Source: Ulvibacterium sp965228935 (GTDB lineage Bacteria; Bacteroidota; Bacteroidia; Flavobacteriales; Flavobacteriaceae). Taken from it: a stretch of 64,000 nucleotides of DNA. This document shows, piece after piece, positions 44,000-51,731 of the stretch. Made by a program: the position numbers and the translations under genes. Location: assembly GCF_965228935.1 (NCBI RefSeq), contig NZ_OZ245846.1, positions 5,704,001-5,768,000 of the forward strand, given 5' to 3'. The notes below the pieces were generated by a model. The model was not told where the DNA came from, searched no databases, and saw nothing but the letters and a program-made list of their open reading frames with translations. Numbering within the stretch: position 1 is the stretch's first letter; each line of letters opens with the position of its first letter.

Positions 44000-44554
44000 A
44001 TGACCATGCAACAACTACATCCCGAAACTTGGGTAGACTCCTATGCGGACTATCTTTTTAACTATGCCGTGGCCCGAGTAAACGATTCGGAGATCGCCAA
44101 GGATCTGGTCCAGGAAACCTTTTTTGCCGGATTGAATTCAGCAAAGAATTATAAAGGAGACGCATCCGAGCGCACTTGGCTTATCGCTATTTTAAAACGA
44201 AAGGTTATTGATTATTACAGAAAGATCAATTCAAAAAAAGGCAAGGCGGAGGTACGTATGAACTATAGCGCGGGAAGCGAAGCAGAAGGCGATTGGATGG
44301 AGGAGCAAGTAGCAGATCCGTCCAGTAACTTTGAGAACGATGCCATTGAAAATGAGGAATTGGGATTGGCCATACAAAACTGTATTTCCAAATTACCCAA
44401 GAAACAATCCTTGGTTTTCACCATGAAAACCATACGTGGAATGAGTACCGAAGATATTTGTAATGAACTTGGTATAAACCCGTCTAACCTATGGGTGATG
44501 ATCCATAGGGCCAGAACATCCCTGATGGGTTGTCTTAACCAAAATTGGTTTTAA
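44000..44554 (+). CDS. ECF-type RNA polymerase sigma factor
   Basis: A 184-residue extracytoplasmic-function sigma factor. Region 2 spans ADYLFNYAVARVNDSEIAKDLVQETFFAGL, with the DLVQETF core-binding helix, and the -10 recognition part in ERTWLIAILKRKVIDYYRK. Region 4 is LPKKQSLVFTMKTIRGMSTEDICNELGINPSNLWVMIHRAR, a helix-turn-helix for the -35 box. The open frame extends to ATG 43913, but a promoter box at 43975 and the family N-terminus (QLHPETWVDSYADYL) favour ATG 44000 or 44006. Immediately followed (1 base) by a tiny zinc-binding anti-sigma candidate. The regulon and signal are unknown; the divergent rhodanese-heparinase pair is a possible target. Confidence 0.9.
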   Translation: MTMQQLHPETWVDSYADYLFNYAVARVNDSEIAKDLVQETFFAGLNSAKNYKGDASERTWLIAILKRKVIDYYRKINSKKGKAEVRMNYSAGSEAEGDWMEEQVADPSSNFENDAIENEELGLAIQNCISKLPKKQSLVFTMKTIRGMSTEDICNELGINPSNLWVMIHRARTSLMGCLNQNWF

Positions 44555-44555
44555 A

Positions 44556-44786
44556 ATGATGATATCCTGCGAGAAAGCGGCGTCGATATGCAATAAGACA
44601 CAATATAGGGAAGCGACCTTTATGGAAAAGGTAAAGCTGAAGATGCATTTGCTCATGTGCAAAACATGTTCGGCCTTTACCAAAAAGAATACGAAGTTGA
44701 CCGTTTTGTGCGAAAAAGCAAATCTACATAGCCTCTCAGAAGGTGAAAAAATTAAAATGAAACGGCGATTGGAAGAGAAAATCTAA
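44556..44786 (+). CDS. Mini anti-sigma factor, zinc-binding type
   Basis: A 76-residue soluble protein translated 1 base after the sigma gene. It contains HLLMCKTC (His-x3-Cys-x2-Cys), the core of the zinc-associated anti-sigma (ZAS/zf-HC2) motif, with MISCEKAASICNK at the N-terminus supplying further Cys residues. There is no transmembrane segment, so unlike many ECF anti-sigma factors it would act in the cytoplasm and may sense redox or zinc through its cysteines. The role is inferred from position and motif. The reading frame ends 4 bases before the convergent UbiA-like gene. Confidence 0.8.
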   Translation: MMISCEKAASICNKTQYREATFMEKVKLKMHLLMCKTCSAFTKKNTKLTVLCEKANLHSLSEGEKIKMKRRLEEKI

Positions 44787-44790
44787 TTTT

Positions 44791-45606
44791 TTATTCCATT
44801 ATCCAAATTAGCACCCACCAGAAAAAGGGTATTGCCTCTACCCAGAAAGCTGAAAAATGCGTATTCTGATCCTTCCGAGTCAGCATTAAAATACTTACCA
44901 CACCTAAAAATAAAAACGCTTTGGACAAAACTTCGTTTTGGGTGGTCTCATCTTTCAAAAAAGTCAGAAAAAAGAAGCTGAAAATCAATAGTATGCCCAA
45001 AATTTTGGTTTTTACCACACCATAAAGACGGGGTAATGTTTTCAATTCCGGTGGATCGTATGCCATATCCCGAATTTCAAAGGGTATTATTAATGCAAGT
45101 ACCAACATAAAGCGTTGTATCGTTTCCACCCAAACATCCCAGGAAAGATTCAAACCCTCGGCCACTACTGGCAGAATTACAGTAGTACCCGCCCAAACGA
45201 TAGCCACGGGAAATATCTTAAAACCTGCCAAACTTCTTAAGTTCCGAGTTTTGGGCAGGACGGGAAGCGCATATAGACCCGTAAACAATCCCAGTATTCC
45301 TAACATAAAAATGGTGTTCCATTCAAGAAAAAATAGATGGTATACCGCAATTCCCAGACAAACGAAGCTAAAAAATTGAATGTACCCATGGTATCGGTCG
45401 GCTAGCCGAATGTATTTTTTTACTTCCAGCCCGTATTTAATAAAATTATAACAGGCAATACTGCCAAAAAAAACAAGGGAAAACAAGTGTTTGTCCGTTG
45501 GGATATGTAGTATTGAAGATGTTACCCAAAGCAATGAAAGGATGGACAAGGCCACGTGGATGCTAGCGTCTAGATAAAAATCAAAAATACGCTTCAGGAG
45601 CTTCAT
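44791..45606 (-). CDS. UbiA-like multi-pass membrane protein
   Basis: A 271-residue integral membrane protein with about eight hydrophobic helices. IIPFEIRDMAYDPPELKTLPRLYG (175-196, Asp180 and Asp184) matches the second Asp-rich motif of UbiA prenyltransferases. The first motif (usually NDxxD) is replaced by ACYNFIKYG (51-59), which keeps Asn54 but no aspartates. It may thus be a divergent or non-prenyltransferase member of the UbiA superfamily. A TACTTTTG box lies directly before the start codon (45611-45618 on this strand), which would give a leader of only a few bases. Convergent with the anti-sigma gene; no pathway partner nearby. Confidence 0.75.
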   Translation of the reverse strand: MKLLKRIFDFYLDASIHVALSILSLLWVTSSILHIPTDKHLFSLVFFGSIACYNFIKYGLEVKKYIRLADRYHGYIQFFSFVCLGIAVYHLFFLEWNTIFMLGILGLFTGLYALPVLPKTRNLRSLAGFKIFPVAIVWAGTTVILPVVAEGLNLSWDVWVETIQRFMLVLALIIPFEIRDMAYDPPELKTLPRLYGVVKTKILGILLIFSFFFLTFLKDETTQNEVLSKAFLFLGVVSILMLTRKDQNTHFSAFWVEAIPFFWWVLIWIME

Positions 45607-45678
45607 CGAACAAAAGTAGCCAAACTGTTTATAAACCCCTTTTTTCGTTAAAAACTTTGCCCCTCGCTCTACCTTGTT

Positions 45679-45712
45679 TTGGCCATTTTCAGGGAATTTA
45701 TCCCTAATTTTG
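45679..45712 (+). promoter_or_regulatory. Promoter of gcvP
   Basis: TTG (45679-45681, within TTTTGG) is followed after 23 bases by TAATTTTG (45705-45712), a full Bacteroidota promoter. The predicted transcription start near 45719 excludes the longer reading frame and supports ATG 45733. No glycine-riboswitch fold is apparent in the short leader. Confidence 0.65.
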
Positions 45713-45732
45713 TGCAGCTTTTAGTAAAGATT

Positions 45733-48582
45733 ATGAGGACAGATCTGTTTGCTTTGCGCCATATAGGGATACGGGAAGAAGACCTTCCGTATATGTTGAA
45801 AGTCATAGGGGTAGAGAACTTGGAACAACTTGTTTATGAGACGCTTCCTGATGAAATTCGGCTTAAGGAACCTTTGAAGTTGGAGAATCCCATGAGCGAG
45901 CACAAATTTTTGGCCCATTTACAGGAGTTGGCCCAAAAGAATAAAGTTTTTCGCTCGTATATAGGGTTGGGATACCATGAAAGCCTAACACCCTCCGTTA
46001 TAAAACGCAATATTCTGGAGAACCCGGGATGGTATACTGCATATACCCCCTATCAGGCCGAAATCGCCCAAGGTCGTTTGGAGGCGTTGCTAAACTTCCA
46101 GACCATGGTATGTGACCTTACCGGAATGGAAATTGCCAATGCCTCCTTGCTGGACGAAAGTACGGCGGCAGCCGAGGCCATGACCATGTTATTCGCCGTA
46201 AGAAGCCGCGAGCAAAAAAAGAACGATGTCAACAAATTTTTCGTTTCCCAAGATGTCTTGCCCCAAACATTATCACTTTTAAAGACCCGTTCGGCACCCT
46301 TAGGGATTGAACTTATTATCGGCGATTATAGGGAGTTTAGTTTTGGGAACGATTTCTACGGAGTCCTTTTGCAATATCCAGGTAAATACGGCCAAGTTCA
46401 TTCATATTCGGATTTTATCGCAAATGCTAGAGAGAACAACATCAAAGTCTCCGTGGCCGCAGATATTTTAAGTCTGGTGCTGCTGGCCCCTCCCGGAGAA
46501 CTTGGTGCCGATGTAGTTTTGGGTACTACCCAGCGTTTTGGAATTCCATTGGGATATGGTGGGCCCCACGCCGCCTATTTCGCCACCAAGGAAGAATACA
46601 AAAGACATATCCCGGGTCGCATAATAGGTGTCACCAAGGATATGGACGGAAAGTCCGCCTTACGTATGGCCCTACAAACCAGGGAACAGCATATTAAAAG
46701 GGACAAGGCCACGTCCAATATTTGTACGGCTCAGGTACTTTTGGCCGTTATGGCGGGCATGTATGCGGTATATCATGGCCCTAAGGGACTAAAATATATT
46801 GCTGAAAAAGTACACCGTACCGCAGTAACATTGGCAGAGAGCCTGGAAAAAATGGGACTGTATCAATTAAATACTTCCTATTTCGATACCATTACGGTCA
46901 AATGTGATGCTGAAAGGCTTAGACCAATAGCGGAAAAACATGAAATCAACTTTCTATATATAGACGCGGATACCGTTTCCATTTCGGTAAACGAAGCCAC
47001 CTCAATCAATGATTTGAACCAAATTCTCAGGGTTTTTTCCGAAATCCTGGATAAAGAAATCAACCCTATCAAAAAACTATCGGATCAGTCCGCTATTCTG
47101 GAAGATGTCGTGCGCATTTCCCCGTTTTTGGAAAACCCAGTATTCAATTCCTATCATTCCGAAACCGAATTGATGCGTTATATCAAAAAATTGGAGCGAA
47201 AGGATCTATCCTTGAACCATTCTATGATTTCTTTGGGGTCTTGTACCATGAAGCTCAATGCAGCTTCGGAAATGTTGCCCATAAGTTGGACAAATTGGGG
47301 CAATATCCACCCTTTTGTGCCGATTGAACAGGCGGAGGGTTATCAAATTGTTTTACGGGGATTGGAAAAGGATCTTACGGAAATCACAGGTTTCGCTGGG
47401 ACTTCGTTACAGCCCAATTCAGGTGCCCAAGGCGAGTACTCGGGCCTTATGATAATAAGGGCCTACCACGAATCCAGGGATGAGGGACACCGTAATATCT
47501 GTATTATTCCCGCATCGGCACACGGTACCAACCCGGCATCCGCAGTAATGGCCGGAATGCAGGTGGTAGTGACCAAAACGGACGACAAGGGAAATATAGA
47601 TGTGGCCGACTTGGAAGAAAAAGTGACTAAACATGCTGATAATTTGGCCGCTTTAATGGTCACCTACCCCTCCACCCATGGGGTTTTTGAATCTTCTATT
47701 AAGCACATCACCAAACTAGTCCATGATAATGGGGGACAAGTCTATATGGATGGTGCGAATATGAACGCCCAGGTTGGATTGACCAATCCAGCATCGATCG
47801 GGGCCGATGTTTGCCATCTTAATCTTCATAAAACTTTCGCCATACCACATGGCGGGGGAGGACCGGGGGTGGGCCCCATATGTGTTGCAGAACAATTAGT
47901 GCCCTTTCTCCCCGGAAATCCTATAATCCCGACCGGCGGGGAAAAGGCGATTTCCGGAATTTCGGCCGCGCCTTGGGGAAGCTCCCTGGCCTGCTTAATA
48001 TCCTATGGATATATTAAGATGTTAGGAGAAGAAGGATTGACACATTCCACCAAAATCGCAATCCTCAATGCCAACTACATCAAACATCGTCTTTCCGGAA
48101 AATATAATGTCCTGTACAGTGGGGAAAATGGGCGAGCGGCACACGAGATGATTATTGACTGTAGACCTTTTAAACAAAATGGTATAGAGGTAGTAGACAT
48201 TGCCAAACGGCTTATGGATTATGGTTTTCATGCTCCTACGGTCTCCTTCCCGGTAGCAGGAACGGTGATGATCGAACCTACCGAAAGTGAAAGTTTGGGT
48301 GAATTGGATCGGTTTTGTGATGCCATGTTAGCTATCCGGGAGGAAATTGATGCGGCGAATACGGACAATCCCGATAACGTACTAAAAAACGCACCACACA
48401 CTTTGGAGATGGTTACCCATGATGACTGGAATTACCCTTATAGTAGACAGAAAGCGGCATTCCCCTTGCCCTATATCGCAGGGAATAAGTTCTGGCCATC
48501 CGTCAGAAGGGTGGATGACGCCTATGGCGACCGAAATCTAATCTGTACTTGTGTACCTGTAGAGGCCTATGCCGAAGTGTAA
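45733..48582 (+). CDS. gcvP: Glycine dehydrogenase (decarboxylating), P protein
   Basis: A 949-residue homodimer-type P protein of the glycine cleavage system. It uses PLP to decarboxylate glycine and pass the aminomethyl group to the H-protein lipoyl arm. Both halves are present: the N-terminal half starts DLFALRHIGIREEDLPYML, and the C-terminal half carries the PLP-binding Lys700 in HLNLHKTFAIPHGGGGPG. Other landmarks are SLGSCTMKLNA and SAHGTNPASA. ATG 45733 is set by the promoter at 45679-45712 and the family N-terminus; the frame extends 18 codons further upstream. gcvT and gcvH are not adjacent. A diverged copy of its last bases lies about 50 bases downstream. Confidence 0.96.
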   Translation: MRTDLFALRHIGIREEDLPYMLKVIGVENLEQLVYETLPDEIRLKEPLKLENPMSEHKFLAHLQELAQKNKVFRSYIGLGYHESLTPSVIKRNILENPGWYTAYTPYQAEIAQGRLEALLNFQTMVCDLTGMEIANASLLDESTAAAEAMTMLFAVRSREQKKNDVNKFFVSQDVLPQTLSLLKTRSAPLGIELIIGDYREFSFGNDFYGVLLQYPGKYGQVHSYSDFIANARENNIKVSVAADILSLVLLAPPGELGADVVLGTTQRFGIPLGYGGPHAAYFATKEEYKRHIPGRIIGVTKDMDGKSALRMALQTREQHIKRDKATSNICTAQVLLAVMAGMYAVYHGPKGLKYIAEKVHRTAVTLAESLEKMGLYQLNTSYFDTITVKCDAERLRPIAEKHEINFLYIDADTVSISVNEATSINDLNQILRVFSEILDKEINPIKKLSDQSAILEDVVRISPFLENPVFNSYHSETELMRYIKKLERKDLSLNHSMISLGSCTMKLNAASEMLPISWTNWGNIHPFVPIEQAEGYQIVLRGLEKDLTEITGFAGTSLQPNSGAQGEYSGLMIIRAYHESRDEGHRNICIIPASAHGTNPASAVMAGMQVVVTKTDDKGNIDVADLEEKVTKHADNLAALMVTYPSTHGVFESSIKHITKLVHDNGGQVYMDGANMNAQVGLTNPASIGADVCHLNLHKTFAIPHGGGGPGVGPICVAEQLVPFLPGNPIIPTGGEKAISGISAAPWGSSLACLISYGYIKMLGEEGLTHSTKIAILNANYIKHRLSGKYNVLYSGENGRAAHEMIIDCRPFKQNGIEVVDIAKRLMDYGFHAPTVSFPVAGTVMIEPTESESLGELDRFCDAMLAIREEIDAANTDNPDNVLKNAPHTLEMVTHDDWNYPYSRQKAAFPLPYIAGNKFWPSVRRVDDAYGDRNLICTCVPVEAYAEV

Positions 48583-48634
48583 GGCCATACTATTGCCTAA
48601 TGTATAGGTTGCAAGGCCTATATCGAAGCTGTAA
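48563..48634. repeat. Imperfect direct repeat of the gcvP 3' end
   Basis: AGGCCTATGCCGAAGTGTAA at 48563-48582, which includes the gcvP stop, recurs as AGGCCTAT-ATCGAAGCTGTAA at 48614-48634 with three changes (two substitutions and one extra base). A small tandem duplication followed by drift is the likely origin. Confidence 0.6.
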
Positions 48635-48653
48635 AAACCTATGGCCCCTTTAA

Positions 48654-49211
48654 ATGATGTACGAAAACACCTATCCCGGCAAGCGATTTAAGCATACCTT
48701 GGAGTTTCTCCAAAAACATGTCTCTATTGAGGAATCTATTTTAGATCTTGGAGTGGAAAATCCTTTTTCAGAAATTATGTTGAAGCAGGGATATACAGTA
48801 GAAAACACAAAGGGAGAGGATTTGGATGTTGACTTTTCCACAGTTCAAAACACGACTACGGACGTGGTAACAGCTTTTGAGATCTTTGAACACTTGGTAG
48901 CTCCATTTAATGTACTTAGAAAAATAAAATCCAATAAATTGGTTGCCAGTATCCCTTTACGATTGTGGTTTTCACCGGCTTACCAAAACAAATCCGATCC
49001 TTGGGATAGGCACTATCATGAATTTGAGGATTGGCAGTTTAATTGGTTATTGGAAAAAGCGGGATGGGAAATCAAGGATGCGGCCAAATGGACAAATCCC
49101 GTTAAAAAAATTGGTATACGTCCTTTGTTGAGAAGCTTTACGCCACGATATTATATCGTCTACGCGGTACGAAAAAATGAAGGTTCTGAATTGAAAGCTC
49201 AGAATCAATAG
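48654..49211 (+). CDS. SAM-dependent methyltransferase-like protein
   Basis: A 185-residue protein with a Rossmann-like core resembling class I methyltransferases. ILDLGVENPFSEIMLKQGYTV corresponds to motif I but lacks the usual GxGxG, and DVVTAFEIFEHLVAPFNVLRKI matches the methyltransf_11/12 motif around the active site. WLLEKAGWEIKDAAKW is typical of the C-terminal strand. The weak motif I makes SAM binding uncertain. The glycosyltransferase gene begins 2 bases after its stop, so the two act in one transcript and probably on one glycan or lipid. The start may be ATG 48654 or 48657. Confidence 0.75.
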   Translation: MMYENTYPGKRFKHTLEFLQKHVSIEESILDLGVENPFSEIMLKQGYTVENTKGEDLDVDFSTVQNTTTDVVTAFEIFEHLVAPFNVLRKIKSNKLVASIPLRLWFSPAYQNKSDPWDRHYHEFEDWQFNWLLEKAGWEIKDAAKWTNPVKKIGIRPLLRSFTPRYYIVYAVRKNEGSELKAQNQ

Positions 49212-49213
49212 TT

Positions 49214-50074
49214 ATGATGGACTATTACATCATAATCCCGGCCCACAATGAAGAAGCCTTTTTAGCGGATACGTTGAATTCCATCCAACAACAGACCCTA
49301 CTTCCCAAAAAAGTTATAGTGGTAAATGATAATTCTACCGATGGCACGGAATCCATTATAGATGATTTTGTAAAGAGCGGTTCCCCTTTTGAAAAACTCA
49401 ACATCGCGTCCTCAACGGACCATTTGCCCGGTCGTAAGGTAATCAATGCTTTCAATAGGGCTTTGGAGATACTGGATGGAGCCTATGACTTTCTGGTCAA
49501 GCTTGATGCGGACATCATCCTACCCCATAATTATTTTGAAAGAGTTGCTGAAATATTCAGGGTACATCCTGAAGTTGGAATAGCCGGTGGGTTTGCCTAT
49601 GAAAAGGATGGTAACGGGGAATGGAAATTGAACCATCCTATGAACAAAGATCATGTGAGGGGCGCCTTCAAAGCCTATACCAAGGCTTGTTTTATAGCCA
49701 TAAACGGACTTAGAAATGCCATGGGATGGGATACGGTAGATGAACTTTTGGCTCAATATCATGGTTTTAAAATCTTTACGGAGGATAGCCTAGAGGTGAA
49801 GCATCTACGTCCAACGGGAAAGGCCTACAATAAAAAAGCTAGATTATTGCAAGGAGAAGCCATGTATACCATGGGCTACGGAGTTCTGCTCAGCGGTATA
49901 GCTTCATTAAAAATGGCCTTGAAACAGCGAAATTTAAATGTCTTTTTTCACAACCTCAGAGGTTTTTTCAAGGCCAAGAAAAAAAAGACCCCCTATTTGA
50001 TATCCGAAAAAGAGGTCAAGTTTGTTAGAAAGCTGAGATGGAAAAACATCAGAAGGAAATTTGTAAAGAAGTAA
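49214..50074 (+). CDS. Family 2 glycosyltransferase
   Basis: A 286-residue GT-A glycosyltransferase of family GT2. Residues 1-110 carry the nucleotide-sugar domain: YYIIIPAHNEEAFLADTLNSI, VVNDNSTDGT and the metal-binding DxD in VKLDADIILP. The acceptor half contains GGFAYEKDGNGEW, VRGAFKAYTKACF and an EDSLEVKHLR segment resembling the catalytic ED motif. The C-terminus is basic (KAKKKKTPYL, WKNIRRKFVKK), suited to a membrane surface; there are no clear transmembrane helices. It follows the methyltransferase-like gene by 2 bases. Probably acts in cell-surface glycan or glycolipid synthesis; the donor sugar is unknown. Confidence 0.9.
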   Translation: MMDYYIIIPAHNEEAFLADTLNSIQQQTLLPKKVIVVNDNSTDGTESIIDDFVKSGSPFEKLNIASSTDHLPGRKVINAFNRALEILDGAYDFLVKLDADIILPHNYFERVAEIFRVHPEVGIAGGFAYEKDGNGEWKLNHPMNKDHVRGAFKAYTKACFIAINGLRNAMGWDTVDELLAQYHGFKIFTEDSLEVKHLRPTGKAYNKKARLLQGEAMYTMGYGVLLSGIASLKMALKQRNLNVFFHNLRGFFKAKKKKTPYLISEKEVKFVRKLRWKNIRRKFVKK

Positions 50075-50080
50075 AACCAA

Positions 50081-50112
50081 AAAACCGCAAGGGAATACTT
50101 TGCGGTTTTTTT
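50081..50112. terminator. Bidirectional terminator
   Basis: Arms AAAACCGCAA (50081-50090) and TTGCGGTTTT (50100-50109), loop GGGAATAC, with a T-tract on the plus strand and an A-tract (T-tract on the minus strand) on the other side. It separates the convergent glycosyltransferase and OmpH genes. Confidence 0.88.
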
Positions 50113-50133
50113 ATACGATAAAATTGTTCTTTC

Positions 50134-50643
50134 TTAAATTCCCAATTCTGCCTTAACTTCCGGTAAAATATCTTTGCCCTTCGACACTATGAGAGGTCCC
50201 CCGGCCTGGGCATCAATTACATAGTCAAAGCCTAGGGACGCGGATACTTTTTCAATGGCTGTCTTGGCTTTTTCCATAATAGGCTGAATAAGTTCCGCCT
50301 GTTTTTTGCCCAATTCCTGCCGCGCCGCCTGTTCTGCCTCCCCTATACTCTTCTGGAAACCCTGTAACTCAACGACCCTTTTTTCATTTTCCTCCCTAGT
50401 TTTGGAAGCAGCCTCATTTTCGTATTGGGTAGTTTTGTTCTGATATTCCTTATAAGAGCTTTCAATATCCGCCCTATATGTTTCCTGAAGCTTTTTAAGT
50501 TCGGCTTCGGCCGCTTTCATCTCCGGCATGGCAGACAACAACTGGGTTACATCAATATGGGCAATCTTACTCTGCGCATTTACAAAACTGGTCACGGCTA
50601 TGAACAAAACTAATGCTATAGCTATCCTTCTTACTTGTTTCAT
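50134..50643 (-). CDS. OmpH/Skp-family periplasmic chaperone (short copy)
   Basis: A 169-residue Skp/OmpH homologue. A signal peptide (about 1-23, ending VNAQ) is followed by IAHIDVTQLLSAMPEMKAAEAELKKLQ, a long coiled-coil arm (about 50-115), and the C-terminal strand region GFDYVIDAQAGGPLIVSKGKDILPEV. Skp trimers hold unfolded outer-membrane proteins in their helical tentacles and deliver them to BamA. It is the last gene of the envelope cluster and has its own promoter (50709-50738). A second, longer Skp-like gene lies directly upstream, so the pair may divide the work between client types. Confidence 0.93.
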   Translation of the reverse strand: MKQVRRIAIALVLFIAVTSFVNAQSKIAHIDVTQLLSAMPEMKAAEAELKKLQETYRADIESSYKEYQNKTTQYENEAASKTREENEKRVVELQGFQKSIGEAEQAARQELGKKQAELIQPIMEKAKTAIEKVSASLGFDYVIDAQAGGPLIVSKGKDILPEVKAELGI

Positions 50644-50708
50644 GAGTTAAATTTTAATTGTTTTTAATGGTCTCATGGAATTTTCGTTAATCGAGTAAAT
50701 TTTTTTTT

Positions 50709-50738
50709 CAAATTTAATTATTTGTCAGATAAAGTCAA
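50709..50738 (-). promoter_or_regulatory. Promoter of the short ompH gene
   Basis: On the minus strand TTG (50738-50736), a 19-base spacer and TAAATTTG (50716-50709) form a full Bacteroidota promoter. The predicted leader is about 60 bases. It allows expression of this chaperone separately from bamA. Confidence 0.65.
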
Positions 50739-50791
50739 TTCCATGAACTTTGATTCTAATTTTTGAGTGTTAATTATGGTTAAAAGCTTTT

Positions 50792-51640
50792 TTAGTCCTG
50801 GTTTGTGGAATCATTTTCGTCCTCGGCTTCAGTTTCTTGTTTTTTTCGGGCTTCCAGTTTAGCTTTCCGTTTTGCTTCACGTTCCTCTAAAAGTTTTTGC
50901 CTTCTTGCCTCATATGCCTTTTTACGCTCTTCCCTTAATTTCAATTGTTCCGCCCTCCTTTCATCTGCCGTTTTGGCCCTTGCTTCCGCAGCCTGTTCCG
51001 CTTTTTCCTTACGTTCCCTAAGGGCATCGCTCATTTCCTCTTCGGCCGGTTCCCCTTCAAAATCCTGAAGTCGGCTCCTGGTCTCCGGTTTCTTCTTGGG
51101 TTTGCTGATTTTTCGGGTCCTGGCAATACCCCTTAAAATCAAATCGCTAATATCGTGCCTTTTTTCGGAGTACAACATTACAACATCTGCCGATTTATCA
51201 AAAATAAAATCATATCTTTTGTTGGCCCCGATTTTTTGAACTTCATTGAATACCTGATCTTGTATGGGTTGGATAAGTTGACGTTTTTGTATGACCAAAT
51301 CTCCTTGCGGACCAAATCGATCTTGTTGATATTCCAACATTTCCTTCTCCAAAATCTGTATTTCCTCCTCACGTTCGGCAATGAGCTCATCGGTCAACAA
51401 TACCTTTTCCGCCATAAGGTCTTTCTTCATTTGATCGACCGAACTTTGCTTCTGCTCAATTTCCACCTTCCATTTTTGTACCTTAGACTCCAATTGCTCG
51501 CTAGCTTCCCTATATTCCTCAACGTTTTCCAAGATATATTCCATATCCACATAAGCGATCCGAACTCCACGCTGGGCATGTGAAGACCAAGCGAACATCA
51601 CGATTAATAGGATTAAAAGAACGTTTGATTTTTGCTTCAT
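50792..51640 (-). CDS. OmpH/Skp-family chaperone with charged C-terminal tail
   Basis: A 282-residue Skp/OmpH homologue directly downstream of bamA. A signal peptide (about 1-23, HAQ) precedes a normal Skp-like domain (about 24-170, beginning RIAYVDMEYILENVEEYREA; coiled-coil arm 45-115; RYDFIFDKSADVVMLYSEKR). It then has about 105 extra residues (178-282) of almost uninterrupted Lys, Arg, Glu and Ala, likely a long helix or disordered arm, which ordinary Skp lacks. The tail could contact lipopolysaccharide, peptidoglycan or clients. A TAATTTTG box (51676-51683) suggests its own promoter in addition to read-through from bamA. Confidence 0.9.
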   Translation of the reverse strand: MKQKSNVLLILLIVMFAWSSHAQRGVRIAYVDMEYILENVEEYREASEQLESKVQKWKVEIEQKQSSVDQMKKDLMAEKVLLTDELIAEREEEIQILEKEMLEYQQDRFGPQGDLVIQKRQLIQPIQDQVFNEVQKIGANKRYDFIFDKSADVVMLYSEKRHDISDLILRGIARTRKISKPKKKPETRSRLQDFEGEPAEEEMSDALRERKEKAEQAAEARAKTADERRAEQLKLREERKKAYEARRQKLLEEREAKRKAKLEARKKQETEAEDENDSTNQD

Positions 51641-51675
51641 TGTATTTTCGTTTTATCCAATAGAAAATATCATGC

Positions 51676-51683
51676 CAAAATTA
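51676..51683 (-). promoter_or_regulatory. -7 promoter box for the long ompH gene
   Basis: On the minus strand TAATTTTG matches TAnnTTTG exactly, 36 bases upstream of the ATG. The -33 region shows TTTC, not TTG. Confidence 0.4.
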
Positions 51684-51731
51684 CTAAAACTTTTAAAATG
51701 AAAGGATTAGCTACCGTCATGACTTCCAAAT

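Noticed and set aside
45607..45732. Glycine riboswitch upstream of gcvP
   Set aside because: The region is short, contains a complete promoter close to the start, and shows no paired aptamer-like elements.
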